Shown: in pieces, positions 1-10,530 of the stretch | Layout of the letters: every line of letters begins with the position of its first letter | How positions within the stretch are numbered: position 1 is the stretch's first letter | Source: Spongospora subterranea | Lineage: Eukaryota; Endomyxa; Phytomyxea; Plasmodiophorida; Plasmodiophoridae | Reading direction: 5' to 3' | Assembly: GCA_900404475.1 (NCBI GenBank) | Contig: OUQQ01000146.1 | Location: 1-35,573 of the forward strand | Length of the DNA: 35,573 nucleotides | Position numbers and translations under genes: made by a program | The notes under the pieces: generated by a model | What the model was told of the DNA's origin: nothing | The model's database searches: none | Seen by the model: the letters and a program-made list of their open reading frames with translations, nothing else

Positions 1-1735
1 TCGTCATGAAATGACGACCATGGTGGAAACGGTATTTTGAATGATCCCATAGCGGAAATACCGATGATGTGGAGATGCACTCGGGTCAATCAATCAACGG
101 ATTATTTATTCACCAGAATATCCAATTGAAAACATTGTCAAGAAGAAATAAGCACTGAGCGCCATTACATCAGGCCGCGTTGATTGTGAAAGCAATGCTA
201 TTCGAAAGCAACGAGCAAACAATGACCGTATTTTTGTAGTTTGTGATTTGATCACGAATGAATATTTCAAGGCTCAACGATTGAACTCTATGATGAGGCC
301 TGTTCGAATTTATCTGCACGGCCCATGCATATTATTGACTTGATGGTGCATCTGATATCATTGAAATAATCAACGGTGTTTGTCCAAATGAGGATACCCG
401 TTAACTGAACTCCTCATTCATTCCAAAGTCTTCAATAAACTGACTCGACAACGGAACACTTAACTTCAATCGAAGCTGATCCTCCCGTCGTGGACAAACG
501 GTTTCATTTATCGTGTTTGAAAAGGAGGAGATAGAGGGGAGGCGATGTGGTTGTATTTTCGGAAGCCTTCGATATGTGCATAACGATTATCATTTACAAT
601 TTATCAGACGCCGATGATCAACGTCTATATCCGTCCAACGGTTACCGGCAATGGATTGCGTAGCTTGTGCAAATCTGTAATCTGTGAAATCGCATTGTCC
701 TCAGATGTAAAGCTCAGCAAACTCAGCATAATCATGATGATGACAAGAGGCTTGGTGCAGCTGAAGTACTGTCCGCACGAACCACGTGTTGTCTTCCTTT
801 CCCAAAAAACCTGAGCAGTTCGTTTATCTTGCGGCCACAGAACAACAATGGAAGAGCTGAAATCTGACCTATTAGCGGAGGTTTGATTGAAAAACGTGTA
901 ATATACACCAGGGTCTGATTTGTGCCAGCAATGTTTTTTGTAATCAATCGTGTGATCGTAACTATGCTGTCCAGATGTTGTATCCCAGTTCAAAACCTGC
1001 GCGTTTGGAGTCTAGGAAAATCAGGTTGGGGTCAAACTTCTGGACAGCATAATGTCGATCCAGTAGTTAAACTTACACTCGGCTCTATTTCGAAATTGAT
1101 TCTTTGGACAAAAAATGAATTTCATTCAAAAATGTGCTGCTGCCATGCATGATGCCAGTATTATCGTTTGAAGCATACGTGTTACGTCGGATTACAAATC
1201 GATGCGATTTGCGCGAACCGACCAATCGAACATTCTTTTGCCCTACAAACAGAATGTGGGCATACAGTTCTTGCCCTATAGATATTCCCGCCCGGAAAAC
1301 AATATGTCGCCATCAGAGCATTGATCGTGTCCACTTTGTGTATTCAAATGCCAGCTGAAACGATACACATGCACCGTCGATTTCGAGAGATTCCAACTCC
1401 TCACTGCTTCTGGTGTGCGCCATCATTACGCTACACAGTACAGTTAAATGTACATTGCACCGCGGTAACGACAGGGGGCGGCGGGACCTGATTTACAAAC
1501 ACAACCTGTAAATATAGGTTAAGTGCCTCGAACCTGGTTGGAAAATTTAAAACCCGCTCATAACAGAATGATTGATGCGCTAGAAGGGGGACTTCTAACT
1601 AATCAACCCCGTTCCAGTTTGGAGATTTTATCGCCAACAGGTGTCGAATTGATCACGTTGTCATGACATTTTTTTTCTGAGTCGGTTTGTTCCCTCTTAG
1701 ATTCTCGTAGATTTTCGCTAAGCAAATCTCGATCC
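1..1735. other. Unassigned region left of UNC50
   Basis: No recognisable gene. Short open frames occur on both strands, the longest being 122 codons on the minus strand at 625-993. None has family-like motifs, and there are no plausible splice-linked blocks. A minus-strand stretch around 640-740 encodes a short hydrophobic segment resembling a signal peptide, but nothing convincing follows it. No tRNA-like clover or repeat was seen. Confidence 0.4.
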
Positions 1736-2776
1736 ATGCTTTCACTTGCACCGGAATATTTTCAGGCAGGTTTACTCATATGCCAACCCTCTCTTGTTTT
1801 TTAACGCCATGTTTATTCATACAGAGAGTACTGAGCTATGATCAAATGGATTTCCAATATGCTTGTAGTCAAATGGTCAGCCTTTGCAGGAATCCAAGTT
1901 CTGTGTACGCTATCCATTTATTACTTGTTCTAGTTGTTTGGTCTGATGATCATGCCCTGTTTAGGTATAAGAGTACAAAATTGAGAAAACGTCAGATTAA
2001 TATTCAATAATCCGTTGTAATATTCTAATGGCATTATATATCTCAGAAATCAAGAATCAGTGGGCTAGGGATGACCCTGCCTTTGTTGTCATTGTTCTGT
2101 ATTTCATGTCCATTTCTGCAATATCCTTCTCCATTGCTTTTGGGTACGTACAGTGCCGTAATTCATTTTGCCACTTTCTTCGTTTTACATACTCTCAGGT
2201 TCGTATCGTCATGGCATTTTTGTCGGTTAGTCTTAAGCGCCGTGTTTTTTGATTTTGTTGGGATTGGCACAGTAATAGCTACTGCCGGGTGGTACATTGC
2301 CAATAATTATATGAAAGTTCATAGAGTATTAACTGTGAGTCAATCAGGTAATGATTTTGATATCTGAATATGTTGCTACTCTCTCATATCTTCCCAATTG
2401 TCTGATAGTTGAGTGGTTGTACGCATTCGACGTCCATTGCAATGCATTTTTTCCCGTATATATTCTCCTCTACGTTTTACAATTCTATCTGAGTCCATTC
2501 CTGCTGCTGAAGACATTCTCTGCGACAATAGCTGCCGACTCCCTCTATCTGTTGGCCTTTGCATATTATCATTATGTCTCGTTTCTTGGTTATAACGGTA
2601 TGTCCATCGCTTTCTCCCTCAATGACCGATCTGAATTCCTATCAGCATTACCGTTTTTACAAAACACGCAGTGCTTTTTGTACCCGCTCTTCATCGCCAT
2701 CCCTTTATATATACTCGCGCTCCTATTCAGGATAAATCTATCATATTTATTTCTTCACTTTTACTTCGGCAAATAA
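1736..2776 (+). CDS. UNC50: UNC50/Gmh1 family Golgi membrane protein
   Basis: UNC50 (Gmh1 in yeast) is a polytopic inner-nuclear/Golgi membrane protein linked to Arf-GEF recruitment and receptor trafficking. Reconstructed exons are 1736-1769, 1829-1904, 1965-1990, 2047-2143, 2199-2347, 2409-2597 and 2646-2776. They join in phase to about 233 codons, against about 259 in human. Family hallmarks seen: QMDFQYA near the N-terminus, NQWARDDPAF, the DFVGIGTVIAT membrane segment, VEWLYAFDVHCNAFFP, and YVSFLGYNALPFLQNT after splicing. The 26-bp exon 3 restores a gap-free match to the family (LRKQIKNQW). The first exon is the least certain, because two adjacent acceptors are possible and the true N-terminus may lie further upstream. 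Intron 2598-2645 is 48 bp with no in-frame stop, so it reads through in the raw frame. The gene is convergent with the LRR gene, 121 bp away. Confidence 0.88.
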
Positions 2777-2897
2777 ATATATATCACATCAATGTTAGTG
2801 ATCAGTGTCAGTATATTGAACAATCGTATTTCACGGCAGGAAATGTTTACATGTCTACACCGACAATCATATCTCTGGTTTACAATTTGTGAACGGA

Positions 2898-5323
2898 CTA
2901 TACGCGCCTCCCAGGCTTTCTTGTGGTATTGGGAATCTCTGGTCCTCTCACTTTAATAAAACACTCTCTGACCACTAACCCTAAGAAGATCACAACTACG
3001 ATGACGATTACGGCAGCGATAATCCATAATGTGGTGCTGATGTTGCCGGATTCCGCAGCGGATGTTGATTCTGAGCAAGAACCATCGATGTCTGTTGGTT
3101 GTGAACTGTTCGACGCACAGTATTTCAAGATTTGCACTGAATCCGGGATGAGGGTTCTCATTAGCCAACCCGGATGGGTATTGGATGTGGATAGAGCTCT
3201 GAGCTTGGTGCGAAGACCTTTCAGCTGTTGCGATGACGTCGAGTAAAACACAGATGAGACTTGCGTAAGATTATTAGGGATGTCGGGATCAATACCTGGA
3301 ATGGACATAATTGATGGGTCAATATCTAACTCGATAACCAGCTCGTCCTGTATCTGGGTGATGAATGTTGATCGATCAACCATGACATTGGCGACAGTAA
3401 AATTCATGAGAGTAATCAATCCATAATTAATATTTGATGGCAGAGTCCAGGGACACACATATCTCATATCAACCTTATCGCCACCAGAACCATCACAATA
3501 TTTGTAGATTTCAACTCGGCTAATCTCAGTAATGGAGGCTAGCCGCTGGCGAACATCTGCACCCAAAGCAAATACGCCCAATAAAATATACTGAATACGA
3601 ACACGTTGGGTGGCGTTGGCTGCATAGATGGCCCATTGGAGTGTGATTGATAAAGGGTGTCTGGTGGAAGGGATGGTAGTGCTGGGGGTAATGGTGCTAG
3701 CTGCGGTAGTAGGACTGGTTGGGCTAGAGGTTGTGACTGGGCCTGGAGTGGTTGGGCCAGAGGTGGTGACTGGGACTGCAGTGGTTGGGCCAGAGGTGGT
3801 GACTGGGACTGCAGTGGTTGGGCCAGAGGTGGTGACTGGGACTGCAGTGGTGTTGGGGGCTGCAGTGTTTGGGGGGAACGTGGTGTTGGTAGCTGATGTG
3901 GTTGGGGACAGGGTGGTATTGGGGGCTGCAGTGGTTGGGTTGGTGATGGTGCGAGTTGTGGCTGGTGTATGTGCGGTTGAGCTGATCGAGGTCGAGGTAG
4001 GACGGTTGGTTGAAGGGGACGATATCATGACCTTATGGTTTATCTGATCATAAGGAATATGTAATACTGTGGATAGAAGGGTGTGAACCGCCTGTATTGT
4101 GCCACTAGCATTCGTCGTATTAGGGGGATTGCCACCAGATAATGCCAGATTTAGATAAGTCACCAGGCGTCGATCGGCAGGGCGATTAGGGGGATTCGGC
4201 ATCGTTGACCTAACAATGCTAACAGATCAAAATAGCGACAATAGGAAATAAGTGATAACACCTACGGGCAGATATGAGTGATTATCCCTGGTCTACATAT
4301 AATGCAATTAGGCGGCATACGAGGGACACATTGTAATTCAGGCCAATCATCAAATGAACTAATCGATATATATCAGAATCAGGGATTCCTCACACAGGTT
4401 ATAACTAACATTGAGGTGTTGTACTGTGTGAGATTGGCAAACAGATCTGGAGGAAGCCATGATATCTTCGATTGACGGAATTGCCTGATCGTAATTCAGT
4501 TTACACATTGACTAACATGCAGGTGTTGATTACATACAATCGCTTGAGCGATGTCAGATGTGAGAAAGCGTCAGGAGCAATATAGGTGATCGTGTCGCTG
4601 GTTAAATCCCTAATAACGGTCAGGTCGCCATCAGTTTATTACAATTGGCTCTTACAATTGTTCAACCTGGGTCAGATTGGCGAAAAGCGTTGAGTTGATG
4701 AATGTCAGATTATTGTGGCTGATATCTCTACGATAATCATTATTTTTAAACCAATCCCCAAATTCTCGAGCGAATTACCTACAAAGATTTCAGTGTTGGA
4801 CCGAGACCTCGAAAGGAAGGTCCATCCAACGAATTAATTTGGTTCGACGATAGATCTCTGTCAGTGAGCAATGAAGGTGAATTAGCAAGCTATAGAATCA
4901 TGGCGATATCCATTTACAGACAAGGTGGTAAGACGGGTGTGTCGAAAAAGGGAGGTTGGGATCTGGGATATATTATTGTTCTGAAGATAGAGAGTTTGAA
5001 GTGATTCCAGGCGGTCAAATACACCAGATGGCAGTGATGATATTTGATTATATGATAAATCCCTGTGAAGAAATGTGAAATACGAAATTGTGACCGATGA
5101 TGCTGAAATACAATTTTGATAATGATGTGAATTGTGCGAATGCAGAGCCATCTTGAAACCCTGATAGACGATTGTGGCTCATATTGCTGTGAAATGGAGG
5201 TCACAATGGATGTCAGTCATGATCTGATGGCGATAAACTCACAGGAACGTGACGGTAGATGCGTTGAAGGAAATAAACCACGATGAACTAATGAAACCAC
5301 CAATGGGTACCCTGCTCATGTCC
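2898..5323 (-). CDS. LRR-mucin single-pass transmembrane protein
   Basis: Exons (minus strand): 5323-5243, 5186-5112, 5062-4922, 4857-4783, 4727-4656, 4609-4538, 4484-4410, 4358-4266, and a last exon from about 4218 to 2898. Every junction is phase 2. Each LRR exon starts near the D-L-S position and encodes about one 23-25 residue repeat (for example DLSYNQISSLPSGVF, DISHNNLTFINSTLF, DLTSDTITYIAPDAF); exon 5062-4922 holds two. Exon 4358-4266 resembles a C-terminal LRR cap (WPELQCVPRMPPNC). The last exon encodes a short globular part, a Thr/Pro/Ser stalk with 11-residue repeats, two similar Cys-containing segments (VEIYKYC, VQILKYC), one strong membrane helix (IIAAVIVIVVVIFLGLVV) and a basic tail of about 22 residues. 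The expected topology is an extracellular LRR head on a mucin-like stalk, so an adhesion or recognition role is inferred. The signal-peptide exon is unresolved; an ATG at 5426 or 5507 is possible. Confidence 0.78.
3748..3846. repeat. 33-bp minisatellite, three perfect copies
   Basis: Three identical 33-bp units lie at 3748-3780, 3781-3813 and 3814-3846, flanked by degenerate copies on both sides. On the coding (minus) strand each unit adds the 11 residues AVPVTTSGPTT to the mucin-like stalk. Copy identity at the DNA level implies recent expansion or homogenisation. Confidence 0.95.
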
Positions 5324-6561
5324 CTGGTCATCAATCATTAGAATTATCATGATCGTTGGTGGAATCCTTAACAGGTTCTGACACTTCTAATGACAGGATC
5401 AACGATATTGGGCTCGCCATTATCATCACTAGGTCATGATTGAGTTGACGCGGCCATAGACAGAACAGATTTCAGACATCCATACCGATCAGCAAAGACA
5501 TCATCATGTCAACACTAAATCTGCCCAATTCAACTTTACAGGGATTGGGGATATCAGTATGCTGATCATGAGAGCATGGGCCGGTATTTGATCATGAGGT
5601 ACCGACCGGCTGTTCGCGATAATCAGATATGGCGTCTTAGCGAAAAAATGTCGAAAATATGTCCTTGTTATCTCTATTGGCATCTTTACTAGTTGTGAAT
5701 TGTGATCAGCTGGATTCACAAATTCGATCGCTTCAAACCATCACCGTGTTGCCTTTTGTAGGCGAAATTGGTAGTCAGCTATTAAAAGGTTTATTATCGG
5801 AGATGATATGAATTTGGCCGGCTGTACAGACCTATCCAAGCAAAAACTTGCGACCCAGATCTCGTCGCCTTCATGGAGTTCATCTGTCAGAAAAAACTAC
5901 TTCCAATTGTGGCACAGTAGCGATACGATGTCGAAACGCTATTGTCAGGAAATAGTTTTCCTTCAAAAGGGGAATCAGGCTGGAGGAGTTCTTGAGGCTG
6001 AATCTGCAATTGGTGCATTGCTGGAGTCGTCAGTCTAGGAAGATGCTTGCTTTTGTCGTGAACTATTTGGTTGCGCAGACAATGGGCCGTCCAGTTCGCC
6101 CTGGTTTGTGCAGTTTGCCTATGAATCGCAACATCATCTCGATTATGCTGCAGGCAGCTAAGATTCAGCCCCTACCAAGCGACGAATAGTGAGGTTAGGC
6201 CGAACTGATCGGTGAAGCGGGGACGTATCAAATGATCGATGTAATCAAGTGAACTGTATTGATTGTAAGTAATAGTTCAATTATTGAATAAATAGAGGTG
6301 CGAGCCCGTTAACAAAACACGGGAACACGTGTAACTCCTTTCGTTCCTCCATGTCTTATTCCTCAGGTCACGAACGACAAAACCCCATTGTATTCAGGAA
6401 TCGCAAATCGTTGACGAGCCACATCATCATTGTCAACCCAGCAAAACTGTTTTTTTTTTACCAAAAACCTACTCCCAGACGCAAAATGGGAAAACACGGC
6501 GAAAAAGGATAGACACTATGTTGTTCCAGCTCATAGTCAGATCATAATCAGGGAACTACCG
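5324..6561. other. Unassigned region upstream of LRR gene
   Basis: This region should contain the missing first exon(s) of the LRR protein. A minus-strand ATG at 5426 starts a short hydrophobic peptide resembling a signal sequence, and another ATG cluster lies at 5507-5499, but neither joins in phase to the first LRR exon with the donors I tested. Beyond 5510 there are only short open frames on both strands and no recognised family. Confidence 0.35.
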
Positions 6562-7308
6562 TTAATCTGACTTAGATAAAGGGTCCACGGTTGTCGACAG
6601 CTCATCGGTCCTTTCATGACAAGACCAAATCAACAAAATGGCAAAAGCGATGAGATTTATTTGCCAAACCTGTAGTTGACTGGCCAAACTGTATTCATCG
6701 GATGACGAGAAATCTATCGATCGAACCCCGAGTGAAAAACCATTGTCGAAACCGTCTTGATATGTGTTGAGCGAATCATGAATACTCTTGAGATCCCCTT
6801 TACGAGCTCGAATTTGCTCTGGATCGTCTGATCACATGTCTATAGCGATAACATTGGCATAATCCAATAAATCTGCTAAAGAATGGCTGATATCACGTCG
6901 ATTGCAGCATTGCTCCTGGAATTAAACGGATCAAGGACTTTCCCCGAGACTGATCACGTTGGAAGCGAATGAGTACGATAGATGTTCGATCGATTCGGGT
7001 GAAATATATCCATTGGTGCCGACCAGCCTGGCAGAGACAAGGATCGGTTAATGACGTACGAGACAGTGTCATCTCTTGTTGACAGGTTGTCTTTTGCAAA
7101 GGACGCATTCGGCAGTAAAGCCAATATCTGAACCAATTGCGGCGTTGTCGTACCGAAACTCTGAATCATCCTTGACAATTTCTAGATCGCTCCGTATAAG
7201 CTTCTCAACAACTGCCTTTTCATTGTCGTTTCCAGAATAATCAAGAGCCACGTCTGAGGACTGTTCCGGCAATGTCTCATCAACATTGGGGGTTTCAGCA
7301 TTGGCCAT
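6562..7308 (-). CDS. Unrecognised multi-exon gene (model incomplete)
   Basis: The family is not recognised. A good start at 7308 opens a 51-codon acidic exon ending at a GTACGA donor (7154/7153). A second clearly coding-like block runs open from 6827 to 6562 without a stop, and includes the helix-forming stretch EQIRARKGDLKSIHDSL followed by TYQDGFDNGFSLG and an Asp/Ser-rich part. Between them, 7080-6845 holds short open blocks in more than one frame (such as DDTVSYVINRSLSLPGW and HSLADLLDYAN), so two or three small introns are likely but their borders are ambiguous. A G-x3-G pattern after the helix faintly recalls Yae1/Lto1-type motifs; this is too weak to name the protein. The last part, with a hydrophobic run, may instead be intron. 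Confidence 0.35.
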
Positions 7309-7914
7309 ATCTGATTTTTTTCGTCAATTATGATCCTGAATCACCGAGTTTGCGACCGGGTTAAAGAAAATGCTCATGGCTGGATTCGTCCCAACTTCAC
7401 TATATCCGGTTCTGAAATTGCGCTAGATATCAATGTTGCTAACCGCGCATCAGGTCGGCATCTCGATATAAGAGTGTCGTGCGATCGTGGCCAACAGAAT
7501 ACCGAGAAGACACAATGCTCCTATCAAGGCAACAACTTAGTTATTCATAGAGCCCGATTGCATTGTCAAAGACACAATGGGGATGGCGAAGAAATGGCTT
7601 TTGCTGCTGAAGCTCTTTTGCATCATTGAGGACATTATACAGGTTGTGAAACCCACCATATTCAAGACTCCTCAACTGGATGAACAACCCAAACACTCAA
7701 CTCCGATGAGATTTGCAATTATTCTCGTATTCTAGTTCGCGAATTCCACGGAGTCCACGGTCTTTCCGAATCAGCCTTGGCGCTCTTGGCGTGACAGGTC
7801 CATTGACCCGCTGTGACCTGATTATTTGCTGAGGATATCACATCGCCGCCAATTCAAAATCAATCACGTCTTGCGTATATCCCCTGGACACCATTAGTGT
7901 GATATTTATAAGCA
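7309..7914. other. Unassigned gap between hypothetical gene and LYAR
   Basis: A 99-codon plus-strand frame at 7330-7629 is the only sizeable open frame. It is uniform in composition but shows no recognised domain, so it is not called. The interval must hold the LYAR promoter and the promoter of the minus-strand gene starting at 7308. Confidence 0.3.
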
Positions 7915-8548
7915 ATGGTTAGCTTTTGTTGTGATGGTTGCAATGTATGTGCCAACAGAATTTGCCAATCCGATACCCGATACTTCTTTTGATTCAAGTT
8001 CACAGGAAACCCTGAAAAAACAGAAGGTGGCCAGCCATTATTGCGGTTCCAGATCGGTATCATGCATTGACTGTTCCACAACGTTTTACGATGATGAATA
8101 TGCATCACACACATCCTGTATTTCCGAGGCTGCCAAACATCAAAAAGGTCTATATCGCGAAAAGAAAAAAGTCCAAAAAAGTGAACCTAAAGTGATCGTG
8201 ACAAAGACGATTCCAACATTTCCAAACGATCCAGAGAAAATTTCAGAGGACTGTGGCACTTGCTCAAATGGCAAAACTATACCGGCACCAGCTTCTAACG
8301 ACAAAGTTAAAAAAAAATCCAAGTCTTCTAAACCAAAGGTCAAACCTACATTATCGCCTTCTGATAAAACGGCTGAAAAATCTCTAATGGCTGTTAAGAC
8401 TAAATCTGCGAAAAAATCATCTCGCGAACTTGTCGATCCAGTGCCATCTGCAAAAACCTCTCGCGCTAAGCACAAGCGATCACATGAAGATACGTCTAAG
8501 GTTCCAAAAATTTACAAGGCCAAAAAACGATCTGTAGTAGCTGTTTAA
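7915..8548 (+). CDS. LYAR: LYAR-type nucleolar zinc-finger protein
   Basis: LYAR family proteins are nucleolar, bind pre-ribosomal RNA/DNA and promote ribosome biogenesis. Exon 1 is 7915-7944 and exon 2 is 8006-8548, with a 61-bp intron (GTATGT...ACAG), giving about 190 residues. After splicing, the N-terminus carries two C2HC fingers in the family arrangement: C6-x2-C9 ... H21-x-C23, then C30-I-D-C33 ... H45-x2-C48, including the signature SCIDCSTTFYDDEY and the CISE that follows. The rest is a Lys/Ser-rich low-complexity tail typical of nucleolar proteins. The intron matters: without it the first finger is lost and a false start at 7931 appears. Confidence 0.9.
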
Positions 8549-8831
8549 GAACAAAAATTGAATCCACATCGTCATATTGTCAATGAAATGCTTGTTGTAT
8601 TGCTTGGCACAATTTTCAAAAAATGTAGTACTGATATCTAATCGAATTCAATGCTTCGATTGTTTTCCAAGAAGGTTGATCATTGTTACGTTTGATCTAA
8701 GAGAAAACGGGGGGGATGTTCTTATCGGATAGAGTCGGATTGGAGATTGATCATTGGTGATGAGTGATGACGACCTCCGCCGCGGTGCTTCACCACTATT
8801 ATTGTGCCTTGATTGACCAAGATATCGAGTA

Positions 8832-10444
8832 ATGATGAGACGTGTAGAGAAGGGATTTGGGGCGGCTACACGATACTACAGGGCTGCTGTGTACAGGACC
8901 CATGGGAAAGCGGAAGGTGTGGTCAGGTAATGTTACTGGAGAGTAGGGGTGGGGGGATCAGTTACTACTGCAGCTATATGACTGGGTAACGCCCTTTCCT
9001 CGACTACGAGGACCAATGTGTTACTACATGATGAACCTGCTGGTGGGTAACGGTGTATGACGCCTGATAATGAGTGAGGGGATATAGGGGGGTGGGGGCA
9101 TTGCTCTTATTATAGTGACCGATTGCTGGTTGACATCACTTGTTGATAGGATAGAAGACGTACAGGAGCATGATTACGATAATCTACAACCAGGGCAAGC
9201 TTTGATCAAGTTTATAGCATCACCTATCAACCCATCTGATATCAATCAGGTAAATAGTGTGACATTCATTTTAGCGTATGACGAGGGAAATAAGCATCGC
9301 AATGAATCCAGATAGAGGGGACTTATGCTATTCTACATGACCTACCTGCTACTCCTGGCAATGAAGGAGTTGCACTTGTTGAAAGAGTTCATGATGTTGA
9401 TCATGGCAGACTCAAACCAGGTCAACGGGTTATTCCAGCTTCGCCAGGACTGGGTCTGTTCACCAACCATCAAGAGCGTCAGTTTCCGTCGGAGCTAACA
9501 GCCCATGAATTGGCAGGCACATGGCGTACCCATTGTAAAACAACAATTGATAATCTGATTGTGATACCTGATGATATATCTGTGGAATCCGCTGCTACTT
9601 TAGCTGTTAACCCAGTTACTGCATACAGATTATTACATGATTTCATGGTTAGTATCTAACGCCCGCGATGTTTTTCATACTTTTTGTTGAGGTGATGTCA
9701 ACAAGGTATTAGATGAAGGTTCAACCATCATCCAAAATGCTGCAAATAGTGCTGTTGGTAGGGCGGTGATACAAATTTGCAAGCTAATGAAAGTCAAGAC
9801 CGTCAACATCATCCGGTACGAGCTTTTCTTCGCAATGCCATTAATGGATTTTGGTTATGAATTTTTGACAATTAGTGATCGAGATGATTTCGATGCGGTC
9901 AGCCAGCTTCTAACTGATTTAGGAGCAGATTATGTGTTACCTGAATCAGATTTTTCGCAGCTGAAGTCACTCCCAAAACCAGTATTGGCATTGAACGCTG
10001 TTGGCGGTCCTAGCTGCACTAACGTATCTCTACTGAGCATTCTTTGAGCTGAGCTTTTCGACTGATTACGATCACCTATGTTTCAGTTAGCTCGAAGTCT
10101 GTGTAACGGCGGCCAAATTATAACATATGGTGGAATGTCAAGAAAACCTGTCACTTTGCCAACAGGCCTGCTCATTTTCAACGATATTGTTGCTCGTGGG
10201 TTCTGGCTTACTCGATGCAATATGGTCGCTGAAAAAAAAGAGAAAACTGACATTCTCGAGCGGTTAACAGTAATGCGGATGTTGCTGTTGAGAATTAACT
10301 ATTGAATCACGAGCTCAGGGCATGATCCGCGATGGAATGCTGAAGGTCGACACTGAATCATATTCCTTCGAGGATCTTGGATCTGCCATTTCTCGAGCAT
10401 GTACAGGAAAAAAGAGGGCCAAGGTATTGCTACGTTTCGACTAA
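8832..10444 (+). CDS. MECR: Mitochondrial trans-2-enoyl-CoA/ACP reductase
   Basis: MECR/Etr1 performs the last NADPH-dependent reduction of mitochondrial fatty-acid synthesis (type II), needed for lipoate supply. Exons: 8832-8926, 9150-9249, 9312-9647, 9706-9815, 9876-10023, 10087-10269 and 10319-10444; all phases agree. The product begins MMRRVEKGFGAATRYYRAA, basic and Ser/Ala-like as a mitochondrial presequence, followed by RTHGKAEGVV. Family motifs include ASPINPSDINQIEGTY, TPGNEGVALV, the NADPH-fold AANSAVGRAVIQI, LALNAVGG, ITYGGMSRKPVTLPT and a C-terminal MIRDGMLKV. Zn-binding residues are absent, as normal for this branch of the MDR family. Intron 1 (8927-9149, 223 bp) is four times longer than the others. 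The gene converges with the oxygenase-like gene, 86 bp away. Confidence 0.93.
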
Positions 10445-10530
10445 ACAGAGGATAACCAGGAAATTTGGAGACATTGCATGGTTATTTAATAGGAAAATAA
10501 TGATCACAGCAATATACTTCAAGATAGACA

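Noticed and set aside
3628..4047. 139-codon plus-strand Val/Gly-rich frame
   Set aside because: Antisense of the Thr/Pro mucin repeat; the minus strand has the LRR and membrane-helix context.
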